Assembly (NCBI RefSeq): GCF_004801395.1
Contig: NZ_SSOA01000001.1
Location: 744,001 to 808,000 of the forward strand
Origin: Gillisella terrae
Lineage (GTDB): Bacteria; Pseudomonadota; Alphaproteobacteria; Rhizobiales; Rhizobiaceae
DNA: 64,000 bases
Reading direction: 5' to 3'
Part shown: positions 38,049-46,029 of the stretch, in pieces
Numbering within the stretch: the first letter of the stretch is position 1
How the letters are laid out: every line of letters begins with the position of its first letter
The notes under the pieces: generated by a model
The model's input: only the letters and a program-made list of their open reading frames with translations
Told to the model about the DNA's origin: nothing
Databases searched by the model: none
Made by a program: the position numbers and the translations under genes

Positions 38049-38676
38049 AGAGGCCGAATGTCGCCTTGATACCGTCCAGCACGAATTGCACGGACAAGGC
38101 GGCCAGAATGACCCCCAGCAGGCGTGTCAGGATGGCGCGGCCTGTAACCCCCAAAAACCGGTCCAGGCGATCGGCAATAATCATGGCCATCAGCACCACA
38201 CCAACGCTGAGGGCGATAACAGCGAGAAGCCCCATGCGCTCCACCGGCCCAGGAAGTGCACCTGCGAGCAGAATGGTTGCCGAAATGGCTCCGGGGCCTG
38301 CAATCAGCGGCAGGGCGAGGGGAAAAGCGGCGATATTCTGCATGTGGTCGCGGGTGATGGCGTCTTCTGATGTTTTTTCTTTGCGTTCCTGCCGTTTCTC
38401 GAAGATCATTTCAAAAGCGATGGCAAAGAGCATCAGACCGCCAGCAATGCGGAATGCGCCGATTGAAATTCCCAAAGCGCCAAGAATGCCTGCACCAAAA
38501 ATCGCGAACACCGACAGAATGCAAAGCGCAATCAGAGATCCACGAAAGGCAACCTGCTTGCGCTGTTGCCGTGTCATGCCGCGTGTCAGGCCCAGAAACA
38601 GCGGCGCAAGGCCGGGCGGATCGAGCGTTACCAGCAACGTGGTAAAGGCATTGAGGAGAATTTCTGTGGTGGCCAT
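38047..38676 (-). CDS. marC: MarC-family membrane protein
   Basis: Integral membrane protein of 209 residues with six predicted helices, of the MarC/SNARE-like family. Once linked to multiple antibiotic resistance in E. coli, that role has been withdrawn and the function is unknown. Typical motifs are LVTLDPPGLAPLFLGLTRGM near the start and AFPLALPLIAGPGAISATI in the middle. The ATG at 38676 follows AAAGGAG with correct spacing. It is divergent from gyrA and its stop touches a palindromic repeat. Confidence 0.9.
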   Translation of the reverse strand: MATTEILLNAFTTLLVTLDPPGLAPLFLGLTRGMTRQQRKQVAFRGSLIALCILSVFAIFGAGILGALGISIGAFRIAGGLMLFAIAFEMIFEKRQERKEKTSEDAITRDHMQNIAAFPLALPLIAGPGAISATILLAGALPGPVERMGLLAVIALSVGVVLMAMIIADRLDRFLGVTGRAILTRLLGVILAALSVQFVLDGIKATFGL

Positions 38677-38861
38677 GGATTTTCTCCTTTTTGAACATTT
38701 ATTTAGACCGGGATATAGCCCATTTCGCAAGATAGCGCGATGAGGCTTAAGAAATGCCTTGTCATAGCCGCAAAAGCCTGTTCAAAACCATGGAGAAAAA
38801 TGGCGCGGGAAGGGGCTTTCCGCTATAAAAAGCTGAGTGATTCTAACAGGCGTGACCCGTT

Positions 38862-41642
38862 TTGACTGAACAAACCACCCCCGGCGGTAAAACGCCGTCC
38901 GATATCGAACCCATCTCGATTATGACGGAGATGCAGCGTTCCTACCTCGATTACGCCATGAGCGTGATCGTGAGCCGTGCGCTGCCCGACGTAAGAGACG
39001 GATTGAAGCCCGTCCATCGCCGTATTCTTTTCGGCATGTCCGAGCTTGGTATTGACTGGAATAAGAAATACGTCAAATGCGCCCGTGTTACCGGTGACGT
39101 GATGGGTAAATACCATCCGCACGGCAATATGGCGATTTATGATGCGCTGGCGCGTATGGCGCAGGACTGGTCCTTGCGTTTGCCGCTGATCGACGGGCAG
39201 GGCAATTTCGGCTCCGTCGATGGTGATCCGCCAGCGGCCGAGCGCTACACTGAGTGCCGGTTGCAGAAAGCTGCTCATTCGCTTCTGGATGATCTGGACA
39301 AGGAAACGGTTGATTTTCGCGACAATTATGACGGCACTCTTTCTGAGCCTGTCGTTGTGCCCGCAAAGTTTCCAAATCTTCTCGTCAATGGTGCTGGCGG
39401 TATTGCTGTCGGCATGGCGACCAATATTCCGCCGCACAATCTGAGCGAAGTCATCGACGGCTGCGTGGCATTGATGGATAACCCGGCTATCGAATTGCCG
39501 GAATTGATGCAGATTATTCCCGGACCGGATTTTCCAACCGGCGCGTTGATCCTTGGCCGCAGTGGCATCAAGCAGGCCTATGAAACCGGGCGCGGCTCTG
39601 TGATCATGCGCGGCGTTGCCCGCGTTGAGCCTATGCGTGGCGACCGTGAGCAGATTATCATCACCGAAATCCCCTATCAGGTGAACAAGTCGACGATGAT
39701 CGAGAAAATGGCCGAATTGGTGCGCGACAAGCGTATCGAAGGCATTTCCGATTTGCGCGATGAGTCCGACCGTCAGGGCTATCGCGTCGTGATCGAGCTT
39801 AAGCGTGATGCCAATGCCGATGTAATTCTCAATCAGCTTTATCGTTATACGCCGCTGCAAACCTCGTTTGGCTGCAACATGGTGGCGTTGAACGGTGGCA
39901 AGCCAGAGCAGCTTGCGCTGCTGGACATGCTGCGTGCCTTTGTCAACTTCCGTGAGGAGGTTGTTAGCCGGAGAACGAAGTATCTGTTGCGCAAGGTGCG
40001 TGACCGCGCGCATGTGCTGGTTGGCTTGGCAATTGCCGTTGCCAATATTGATGAAGTCATCAAACTGATCCGCAACGCTCCTGATCCGCAGACGGCGCGC
40101 GAACAGTTGATGGAGCGCCGTTGGCCTGCGTCCGATGTCGATAGCTTGATCAAATTGATTGATGATCCGCGTCATCGAATCAATGAGGATTATACGTATA
40201 ACCTGTCTGAAGAGCAGGCCCGTGCGATTTTGGAATTGCGCCTTGCCCGTTTAACGGCTCTGGGTCGCGACGAAATTGACGAAGAACTGAATAAGATCGG
40301 CGCGGAAATCTCTGATTACCTTGATATTTTGTCGTCGCGTAAGCGTATTCAGGATATCGTCAAGGCAGAGATGATTGCCGTTCGTGACGAGTTTGGCACC
40401 CCGCGCCGCAGCCAGATCATGGAAGGCGGTCCGGACATGGACGATGAGGATCTCATCGCCCGCGAAGACATGGTCGTCACTGTTTCCCATCTGGGCTATA
40501 TCAAGCGTGTTCCTCTGACCACCTACCGTGCGCAGCGTCGCGGCGGTAAAGGCCGTTCGGGCATGGCAACGCGGGATGAAGATTTTGTTACCCGGCTATT
40601 TGTTGCCAATACCCACACGCCGGTGCTGTTCTTCTCGTCGCGTGGTATTGTCTATAAGGAAAAGGTATGGCGCCTGCCAATCGGCACCCCGCAATCTCGC
40701 GGCAAGGCATTGATCAACATGCTGCCGCTGGAGGCGGGTGAACGCATCACCACCATCATGCCGCTGCCTGAGGATGAGGCAAGCTGGGAAAACCTCGATG
40801 TGATGTTCTCCACGACCCGAGGAACGGTGCGTCGTAACAAGCTGTCGGATTTTGTGCAGGTCAATCGTAATGGCAAGATCGCCATGAAACTGGATGAAGA
40901 GGGTGATGAAATCCTCTCCGTCGAGACATGTACGGTTGATGATGATGTGCTGCTGACCACAGCGCTTGGCCAGGCGATCCGCTTCCCGGTCGATGAAGTG
41001 CGCGTCTTTGCTGGCCGTAACTCGGTTGGCGTTCGTGGTGTCACCTTGCAGCCGGGTGATCGTATTATCTCGATGACCATTGTTGGGCATGTGAATGCCG
41101 AGCCTTGGGAGCGCGCAGCTTACCTGAAGCGGTCTGCTGCCGAGCGTCGCGCCAGCGGCATCGAAGAAGATGATATTGCGCTTGTGGGTGAAGAAGTCGG
41201 TGAAATCGGCGACCTGTCCGAAGAGCGTTATCAGGAATTGAAGGCACGCGAACAGTTCGTGTTGACGATTTCCGAGCGCGGTATCGGCAAGCGGTCTTCC
41301 TCTTACGATTTCCGCACATCCGGTCGTGGGGGTAAGGGCATTCGCGCCACGGATACGTCCAAAACTGCTGAAATTGGTCAGTTGGTTGCTGCCTTCCCTG
41401 TGGAAGACAAGGATCAGATCATGCTGGTTTCGGATAAGGGCCAGTTGATCCGGGTGCCGGTGGATGGCATTCGCATCGCCAGCCGCGCGACGAAGGGCGT
41501 GACGATCTTCAACACCGCCAAGGATGAGAAAGTCGTGTCGGTTGAGCGGATCAGTGAGCCGGAAGGTGAAGAAGACGAGCTTGAGGCTGGTGTCGAAACC
41601 GTCGTTGCGGCCGCTGACGAACCTCCAGCAGACGACATTTAA
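38862..41642 (+). CDS. gyrA: DNA gyrase subunit A
   Basis: Catalytic subunit of the type II topoisomerase that introduces negative supercoils. The 926-residue protein has the breakage-reunion core (SYLDYAMSVIVSRALPDVRD, catalytic Tyr129 in ERYTECRL) and the beta-pinwheel C-terminal domain with its GyrA box (QRRGGKGRSG). The start is TTG 38862, which gives the conserved TEQTTPGGKTPSDIEPISI start; its ribosome site is weak. In the quinolone region the sequence is GKYHPHGNMAIYDAL, with Asn89-Met90 where E. coli has Asp82-Ser83, and Asp94 for Asp87. A terminator follows. Confidence 0.96.
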   Translation: MTEQTTPGGKTPSDIEPISIMTEMQRSYLDYAMSVIVSRALPDVRDGLKPVHRRILFGMSELGIDWNKKYVKCARVTGDVMGKYHPHGNMAIYDALARMAQDWSLRLPLIDGQGNFGSVDGDPPAAERYTECRLQKAAHSLLDDLDKETVDFRDNYDGTLSEPVVVPAKFPNLLVNGAGGIAVGMATNIPPHNLSEVIDGCVALMDNPAIELPELMQIIPGPDFPTGALILGRSGIKQAYETGRGSVIMRGVARVEPMRGDREQIIITEIPYQVNKSTMIEKMAELVRDKRIEGISDLRDESDRQGYRVVIELKRDANADVILNQLYRYTPLQTSFGCNMVALNGGKPEQLALLDMLRAFVNFREEVVSRRTKYLLRKVRDRAHVLVGLAIAVANIDEVIKLIRNAPDPQTAREQLMERRWPASDVDSLIKLIDDPRHRINEDYTYNLSEEQARAILELRLARLTALGRDEIDEELNKIGAEISDYLDILSSRKRIQDIVKAEMIAVRDEFGTPRRSQIMEGGPDMDDEDLIAREDMVVTVSHLGYIKRVPLTTYRAQRRGGKGRSGMATRDEDFVTRLFVANTHTPVLFFSSRGIVYKEKVWRLPIGTPQSRGKALINMLPLEAGERITTIMPLPEDEASWENLDVMFSTTRGTVRRNKLSDFVQVNRNGKIAMKLDEEGDEILSVETCTVDDDVLLTTALGQAIRFPVDEVRVFAGRNSVGVRGVTLQPGDRIISMTIVGHVNAEPWERAAYLKRSAAERRASGIEEDDIALVGEEVGEIGDLSEERYQELKAREQFVLTISERGIGKRSSSYDFRTSGRGGKGIRATDTSKTAEIGQLVAAFPVEDKDQIMLVSDKGQLIRVPVDGIRIASRATKGVTIFNTAKDEKVVSVERISEPEGEEDELEAGVETVVAAADEPPADDI

Positions 41643-41662
41643 CTTCTGCATTAAAATTTATA

Positions 41663-41689
41663 AAAAGCGGCCGGTTTGGCCGCTTTTTT
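41663..41689 (+). terminator. Rho-independent terminator after gyrA
   Basis: A 10-bp stem (41663-41672 with 41678-41687), GC-rich at the loop end with an A-tract before and TTTTTTG after. It lies 20 bases past the gyrA stop. Confidence 0.92.
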
Positions 41690-41740
41690 GTTGGCTGCGA
41701 GTTTTTGTTTCAAGCCGGGTGTACATCTGGATTTGGCATC

Positions 41741-42271
41741 ATGGATCTTTCTCATTTTTTCACGTTCATCATTGCGGTTGTGGTTATTCATCCCGGCTTG
41801 GCGGTGGCTGCCGAAAAAGGCAATTGCCAAGGCGCTGCTGGCACACGCTTTCACATAAGCGATGGTCTTGCGACAGACATGAAAACGGGATTGATTTGGC
41901 AAAGATGTGCTGTCGGAATGAAGTTTGAAAGCGGAACATGTCAGGGAGAGGCTGGCGTTTTTTCTCTCAAGAGTGCCGCGGCCGCGGCCAAATCGATGGA
42001 GGGGGCGTGGAGAGTTCCAAGCGGAGAAGAGCTGCAAACCCTGTTGGACCGGCGCATTTGCAAGGGCTATGCTATTGATGTGCGTGTTTTTCCGGATGTG
42101 CCGCAGGTGGACAATGGCGAGGGCGCAAAATACCTGACAAAAACGCCTTTTCTTCCGGGCATGTATTATTATTTCGAGTTCAAGGAAGGCTATGCCGATA
42201 TGCATACTGAGGGCTACGGCCTGACGCTGCGGCTGGTGAAAGGCAAGGCCAGACCAGGCACAATGCGATAA
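41741..42271 (+). CDS. Exported DUF1566 protein
   Basis: A 176-residue protein with an N-terminal signal peptide (FFTFIIAVVVIHPGLAVAA, cleavage near residue 26) and a DUF1566 domain: TDMKTGLIWQRCAVGMKF, CQGEAGVFSL, WRVPSGEELQTLLDRRIC. Two to four cysteines probably pair in the periplasm. DUF1566 domains are found in many secreted or fimbrial proteins and have no general function. The start at 41741 was chosen for the signal peptide; a TTG 12 codons upstream is possible and the ribosome site is weak. It begins the accessory pocket between gyrA and coaD. Confidence 0.75.
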   Translation: MDLSHFFTFIIAVVVIHPGLAVAAEKGNCQGAAGTRFHISDGLATDMKTGLIWQRCAVGMKFESGTCQGEAGVFSLKSAAAAAKSMEGAWRVPSGEELQTLLDRRICKGYAIDVRVFPDVPQVDNGEGAKYLTKTPFLPGMYYYFEFKEGYADMHTEGYGLTLRLVKGKARPGTMR

Positions 42272-42297
42272 TCGGCTGTGGCCGTTCTTTTCTTACG

Positions 42298-42392
42298 GCA
42301 TAATTCCTTAAATCGGAATCGATTTAAGGAATTATGCAGTAACTTGAATGTGTTACAGCGCCGTGCGCCATATTTGGTGAGAGGCGCTGTAA
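42298..42392 (+). repeat. Palindromic repeat, GCATAATT family (full copy, two hairpins)
   Basis: The first hairpin is a perfect 17-bp stem (42298-42314 with 42321-42337) with a 6-base loop. The second is a 10-bp perfect stem (42353-42362 with 42383-42392, TTACAGCGCC type). Related partial copies lie at 37984-38048 and 54375-54426. The type is, from memory, one of the intergenic mosaic palindromes of Rhizobiales. It follows the DUF1566 gene by 26 bases. Confidence 0.75.
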
Positions 42393-42402
42393 TGTGACAT
42401 TG

Positions 42403-42440
42403 CATAAAAAAACCAGCAGCCGATGGCCTGCTGGTTTTTA
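42403..42440. terminator. Bidirectional terminator
   Basis: AACCAGCAG (42411-42419) pairs with CTGCTGGTT (42428-42436), with an A-run before and TTTTTATTG after, so it can act on both strands. On the minus side it sits about 20 bases beyond the end of the possible outer-membrane-protein remnant. Confidence 0.75.
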
Positions 42441-42459
42441 TTGTTATTCAGGTTTGGCA

Positions 42460-42549
42460 TCAGAATGATTGGACGCCAAACATAAAACCTGTGAACCAGT
42501 TAGGGTCAACACGAGAGGTTATCGTCGTGATTGTGCTCGAACCCGACCG
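42460..42549 (-). pseudogene. Possible 3' remnant of an outer-membrane beta-barrel gene
   Basis: A short open frame on the minus strand ends SRVDPNWFTGFMFGVQSF and stop, with a terminal Phe and alternating aromatic residues as in small outer-membrane barrels, and is followed 20 bases later by a good terminator. It has no start codon or room for a full gene, being cut by an in-frame stop near 42550. The assignment is weak: it rests on about 28 residues and could be chance. Confidence 0.25.
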
Positions 42550-42562
42550 TCAAATTTGACGA

Positions 42563-42715
42563 TCAACGGTTGAAGCTGTCGTAGCTCGCTGTGATCTGTG
42601 GGCCATACATGGAGGCCATTTTCTGATCCTTCATGTGAAAGGTGATGCTGGTTGCAAGCATTGCGCCGATCATTGCGGTCCAAACCAAGTTAATCATCGT
42701 CACTTTATCAAGCAT
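42563..42715 (-). CDS. Small membrane protein (50 aa), unrecognised
   Basis: A 50-codon frame from ATG 42715, preceded by AAGGA with 8-base spacing, which is a strong ribosome site. It starts MLDKVTMINLVWTAMIGAML, has one hydrophobic helix (about residues 6-23, continuing ATSITFHMKD) and a polar C-terminus ending SYDSFNR. I recognise no family. A direct-repeat box (42833-42850) lies 118 bases upstream and another small ORF before that on the same strand. The coding call rests on the ribosome site and the membrane-like composition. Confidence 0.6.
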   Translation of the reverse strand: MLDKVTMINLVWTAMIGAMLATSITFHMKDQKMASMYGPQITASYDSFNR

Positions 42716-42832
42716 TGAATCAATCCTTTTTGAAACGTGAAGTCTCAAGCCGAACTAGCGAGACCCACATCATGTTCCGTTGTGCATTGCACCCTTTTTA
42801 CAAGTGTGCTGCTGAAGCTGTCCTTAACACTC

Positions 42833-42850
42833 CGTTCATCTCGCGTTCAT
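42833..42850. promoter_or_regulatory. Direct-repeat box 1 (CGTTCAT-N4-CGTTCAT)
   Basis: Two exact 7-base units (42833-42839 and 42844-42850) are spaced 11 bases start to start, one helical turn, the geometry of OmpR/PhoB-type response regulator sites. It lies immediately after the stop of the 36-residue ORF and 118 bases upstream of the 50-residue ORF. The binding protein is unknown. Confidence 0.5.
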
Positions 42851-42961
42851 CTAATGCGCCTTGTGAAAGAGTGTCTCCTTGCGATGGTCGTCCAGGCAAT
42901 CCACAAACACTTCGATAAAAAGTGCCGAGATGGCCGCGAAAATCAAAAATACTGCAAGCAT
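42851..42961 (-). CDS. Very small membrane protein (36 aa), unrecognised
   Basis: A 36-codon frame from ATG 42961 to TAG: it begins MLAVFLIFAAISALFIEVFV, a single strongly hydrophobic helix, then continues DCLDDHRKETLFHKAH, a charged cytoplasmic-like tail. A purine-rich AAGAGAG lies 7-9 bases upstream. No family is recognised. Box 2 (43037-43054) lies 76 bases upstream and box 1 just downstream. Single-helix proteins of this size often modulate larger membrane complexes; that is general knowledge, not evidence for this one. Confidence 0.55.
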   Translation of the reverse strand: MLAVFLIFAAISALFIEVFVDCLDDHRKETLFHKAH

Positions 42962-43036
42962 TTCAATCTCTCTTGGCTGTCTGGTTGAACATGATGCTGT
43001 TATAGCTGCTCTGTTTTGAAGCCCGCCTGAATGCGT

Positions 43037-43054
43037 CGTTCAGGTGGCGTTCAT
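43037..43054. promoter_or_regulatory. Direct-repeat box 2 (CGTTCAG-N4-CGTTCAT)
   Basis: Two 7-base units (43037-43043 and 43048-43054), six of seven bases alike, with the same 11-base period as box 1. It lies 76 bases upstream of the 36-residue ORF and 113 bases upstream of the divergent coaD. Read on the minus strand a TATAAC (42999-43004) lies downstream of it. Confidence 0.5.
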
Positions 43055-43166
43055 GGGGCGGGCGCCGAGGAGCGCGCCATAAATATGAACAAACCTGTTC
43101 AGACAAAGCCTTGCAGTGCATGGGCTTCCATGACAAAAGGCATGCATAAAGCAGCAGGGCCTCATC

Positions 43167-43661
43167 ATGACCACAGCCTTTTATCCGGGTTCTTTTGATC
43201 CGATGACCAATGGTCATCTCGATGTTTTGGTTCAGGCTCTGAACGTGGCATCCCATGTTGTTGTCGGGGTTGGCATTCATCCCGGAAAAGCCCCGATGTT
43301 CAGCTTCGATGAACGCGCCGATCTGATCCGGCAATGTCTCGCTGATGCCTTGCCTAAGCGAGAAGCTGATGTTTCTGTGGTTTCATTCGATTGTCTGGCG
43401 GTCGATGCGGCGCGAAAGTTCGGAGCAAATTTGCTGGTGCGTGGACTGCGGGATGGTTCAGATTTTGATTATGAAATGCAGCTTGCCGGTATGAATCGCC
43501 AATTGGCGCAGGATGTTCAAACGGTTTTTATTCCCGCAGGCACGGCATCTCGGCCCATAACGGCCACATTGGTCCGGCAAATCGCGGCAATGGGCGGCGA
43601 TGTGAGCGCTTTTGTGCCTAAGCCCGTTTTAAAGGCGCTGACGTCCAGGCGCAGTGCCTGA
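43167..43661 (+). CDS. coaD: Phosphopantetheine adenylyltransferase
   Basis: Fourth step of coenzyme A synthesis: makes dephospho-CoA from 4'-phosphopantetheine and ATP. The 164-residue nucleotidyltransferase shows [16 protein letters not shown] (TxGH motif), [21 protein letters not shown] and the C-terminal [15 protein letters not shown] in place of the usual ISSSxVRE segment. The start is ATG 43167. It opens a plus-strand run coaD-ppiA-ppiB-queA-tgt that is conserved in rhizobia. Confidence 0.95.
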   Translation: MTTAFYPGSFDPMTNGHLDVLVQALNVASHVVVGVGIHPGKAPMFSFDERADLIRQCLADALPKREADVSVVSFDCLAVDAARKFGANLLVRGLRDGSDFDYEMQLAGMNRQLAQDVQTVFIPAGTASRPITATLVRQIAAMGGDVSAFVPKPVLKALTSRRSA

Positions 43662-43688
43662 GATATTTTACACACTTACGGAGCCATC

Positions 43689-44255
43689 ATGAAAATTCTG
43701 TCTTTTGCATTTGCCGGTCTTCTTGCTCTGTCGACATTGACCACGGCAGCCAAGGCGGCTGATCATTATATGACAATTCAGCTGAAAGATGGCCCTGTGG
43801 TCATTCAGCTCATGCCCGAAGTCGCACCCAAGCATGTTGCCCAGATTGAAACACTGGTGAAAGAAGGGCAATATGACAATGTTGCCTTCCATCGCGTTAT
43901 CGACGGCTTCATGGCCCAGACTGGTGATGTGCAGTATGGCAATATGAAAAACGGCTTTGACAAGAGCCGTGCTGGCACTGGCAGTTCCAAACTGCCCAAT
44001 ATTCCTGCCGAGTTTTCAAAGGTGCCGTTTGAACGCGGCACGGTGGGCATGGCGCGTTCGCAAGATCCAAATTCTGCCAACTCGCAGTTCTTTATCATGT
44101 TTGCCCCCGGCAGCTTCCTGAACGGACAGTATACTGTAGTTGGCAAAGTGGTGTCGGGCATGGAGTTTGTTGACAAGATCAAGCGTGGCGAGGGCGGCAA
44201 TGGCGAAGTGAGCAGCCCGGATCGCATGATCAAGGTGACTTTGGGGCGTAAATAA
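43689..44255 (+). CDS. ppiA: Periplasmic peptidyl-prolyl cis-trans isomerase (cyclophilin)
   Basis: Cyclophilin-type proline isomerase with a signal peptide (SFAFAGLLALSTLTTAAKA, cleavage near residue 23), so it acts in the periplasm. The 188-residue precursor carries the catalytic-site motifs FHRVIDGFMAQTGD and [16 protein letters not shown]. It begins 27 bases after coaD. It is followed by a second, cytoplasmic cyclophilin, an old tandem duplication. The gene symbol follows the E. coli periplasmic enzyme. Confidence 0.93.
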   Translation: MKILSFAFAGLLALSTLTTAAKAADHYMTIQLKDGPVVIQLMPEVAPKHVAQIETLVKEGQYDNVAFHRVIDGFMAQTGDVQYGNMKNGFDKSRAGTGSSKLPNIPAEFSKVPFERGTVGMARSQDPNSANSQFFIMFAPGSFLNGQYTVVGKVVSGMEFVDKIKRGEGGNGEVSSPDRMIKVTLGRK

Positions 44256-44377
44256 TTGCGGCCTTTGGGCAGCATGACAATATTTCCACTGCCTTTGTCT
44301 TGCTTTTCGGTATGACGAAATGGCAAGGAGAGGCAGCAAAAACCGGGTGATCAGCCCGAAAAGCCAAGGAGAGAAAC

Positions 44378-44887
44378 ATGGCCGAGATCAAAGATCCGGA
44401 AAACACCATCATCATGGAAACCACCAAGGGTAAGGTGGTTATCGCCCTTTTCCCCGATCTGGCTCCGGGCCACGTTGCGCGCATCAAGGAATTGTCGCGC
44501 GAAGGTGCTTATGACGGCGTTGTGTTCCACCGCGTTATTGCTGACTTTATGGCCCAGACCGGCGACGTGAAGTTTGGCAAGAAGGGTGGCGAGAGCTTCA
44601 ACCCCGGTCGCGCTGGCATGGGCGGCTCCGACAAGCCAGACCTCAAGGCTGAATTTTCGGCAACACCACACGTTCGCGGCACATGCTCCATGGCCCGTTC
44701 GCAAAGCCCGAACTCTGCCAACTCGCAGTTCTTTATCTGCTTCACCGATGCACCTTGGCTGAACAAGCAATACTCCGTTTGGGGTCAGGTCATTGAAGGC
44801 ATGGACGTGATTGATGCTGTCAAGAAGGGCGAACCTGTCGCCGATCCTGACTCGATTGTGTCGATGAAAGTTGCTGCCGACGCCTGA
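44378..44887 (+). CDS. ppiB: Cytoplasmic peptidyl-prolyl cis-trans isomerase (cyclophilin)
   Basis: Cyclophilin of 169 residues without a signal peptide. It matches the upstream paralogue across the catalytic core: [18 protein letters not shown], and [26 protein letters not shown] precedes the ATG at a good distance. A very strong terminator follows, so queA probably has its own promoter or is reached only by read-through. Confidence 0.94.
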   Translation: MAEIKDPENTIIMETTKGKVVIALFPDLAPGHVARIKELSREGAYDGVVFHRVIADFMAQTGDVKFGKKGGESFNPGRAGMGGSDKPDLKAEFSATPHVRGTCSMARSQSPNSANSQFFICFTDAPWLNKQYSVWGQVIEGMDVIDAVKKGEPVADPDSIVSMKVAADA

Positions 44888-44904
44888 GTTGGGGCCTATT
44901 CATG

Positions 44905-44942
44905 AACCCGCCCCGGCGTGATCACGCCGGGGCGGGTTTTTC
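44905..44942 (+). terminator. Very strong terminator between ppiB and queA
   Basis: Bases 44905-44938 form a 34-base perfect palindrome (17 bp per arm, mostly G and C) followed by TTTTT. It starts 18 bases after ppiB and ends about 26 bases before the queA ATG. Confidence 0.9.
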
Positions 44943-44967
44943 GCGTTTCAAATTCAGTTGCGGTATC

Positions 44968-46026
44968 ATGCGTGTAGACCTGTTTGATTTTGATCTCCCT
45001 GAAGAGAATATTGCGCTGCGGCCCGCCAGCCCGCGCGATCATGCGCGTTTTCTCGTGGTGCGGCCCGATGGGCAGCCGATGCTGGAAGATCGGCAGGTGT
45101 TTGACCTGCCTTCATTCTTAAAAGCGGGGGATGCTCTGGTGTTCAACGACACCAAGGTCATTCCGGCGCAACTTGAAGGTGTGCGATTGCGCGAAGGCGC
45201 GGAGCGCACGCCCGTGTCCTGCACCTTGCATATGCGCGTGGCGGCCAATAGCTGGAAGGCTTTTGCGCGTCCCGGCAAGCGCATCAAGCAGGGCGATTCT
45301 ATCGATTTCAACGGATTGCTGGCCACGGTCGCTTTGAAGGGTGAGGCTGGCGAAATAGATCTGGTGTTCGAGGCCTCCGGTCCGGAACTGGATCAGGCGA
45401 TTGCGTCTGTTGGCCACATTCCACTTCCGCCCTATATCGCGGCCAAGCGACCTGAAGACGGGCAGGACAGACAGGACTATCAAACCATCTACGCCCGCGA
45501 AGAAGGCGCCGTTGCCGCCCCCACTGCGGGCTTGCATTTTACGCCTGGGCTGTTTGATGCCTTGGACAAAGCCGGTATTGAGCGTCATTTTGTGACCCTG
45601 CATGTTGGTGCAGGCACATTCTTGCCGGTCAAAGCCGATGATACCAATGACCACAAAATGCATCAGGAAATTGGCCATGTTTCCAAGGCCACAGCCGATG
45701 CGTTGAACGCTGTCAGAGCGCGTGGCGGGCGGATCGTCAGCGTTGGCACCACCTCGCTTCGCTTGCTGGAGAGTGCATCCAGCGACGATGGGCAGGTTTT
45801 GCCTTGGTCGGGGGCGACAGGCATTTTCATCACGCCCGGCTATCGTTTCAAGGCGGTCGATATGCTGATGACCAATTTTCACCTGCCGAAATCCACGCTA
45901 TTCATGCTGGTGTCGGCCTTTGCGGGGATGGACACCATGCGCGCCGCCTATGAGCACGCTATCCAATCCGGTTACCGCTTCTACTCATACGGCGATTCCA
46001 GCCTTCTCTTCCGGAAAGACGACTGA
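44968..46026 (+). CDS. queA: S-adenosylmethionine:tRNA ribosyltransferase-isomerase
   Basis: Builds the cyclopentane ring of queuosine in tRNA by transferring ribose from SAM to preQ1 at position 34. The 352-residue protein starts [19 protein letters not shown] and shows [26 protein letters not shown] and [12 protein letters not shown]. The ATG at 44968 was chosen; the frame continues upstream through the ppiB terminator to 44902, which is implausible. tgt follows after 3 bases, so the two queuosine enzymes are coupled. Confidence 0.95.
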   Translation: MRVDLFDFDLPEENIALRPASPRDHARFLVVRPDGQPMLEDRQVFDLPSFLKAGDALVFNDTKVIPAQLEGVRLREGAERTPVSCTLHMRVAANSWKAFARPGKRIKQGDSIDFNGLLATVALKGEAGEIDLVFEASGPELDQAIASVGHIPLPPYIAAKRPEDGQDRQDYQTIYAREEGAVAAPTAGLHFTPGLFDALDKAGIERHFVTLHVGAGTFLPVKADDTNDHKMHQEIGHVSKATADALNAVRARGGRIVSVGTTSLRLLESASSDDGQVLPWSGATGIFITPGYRFKAVDMLMTNFHLPKSTLFMLVSAFAGMDTMRAAYEHAIQSGYRFYSYGDSSLLFRKDD

Positions 46027-46029
46027 CCC

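Noticed and set aside
38823..40175. A 450-codon frame opposite gyrA
   Set aside because: Shadow of gyrA; the sequence is low-information and resembles no family.
42715..42988. Plus-strand frames of 67 and 83 codons in the gyrA-coaD spacer
   Set aside because: No ribosome sites, no membrane or domain features, and they overlap the better-supported minus-strand small ORFs.
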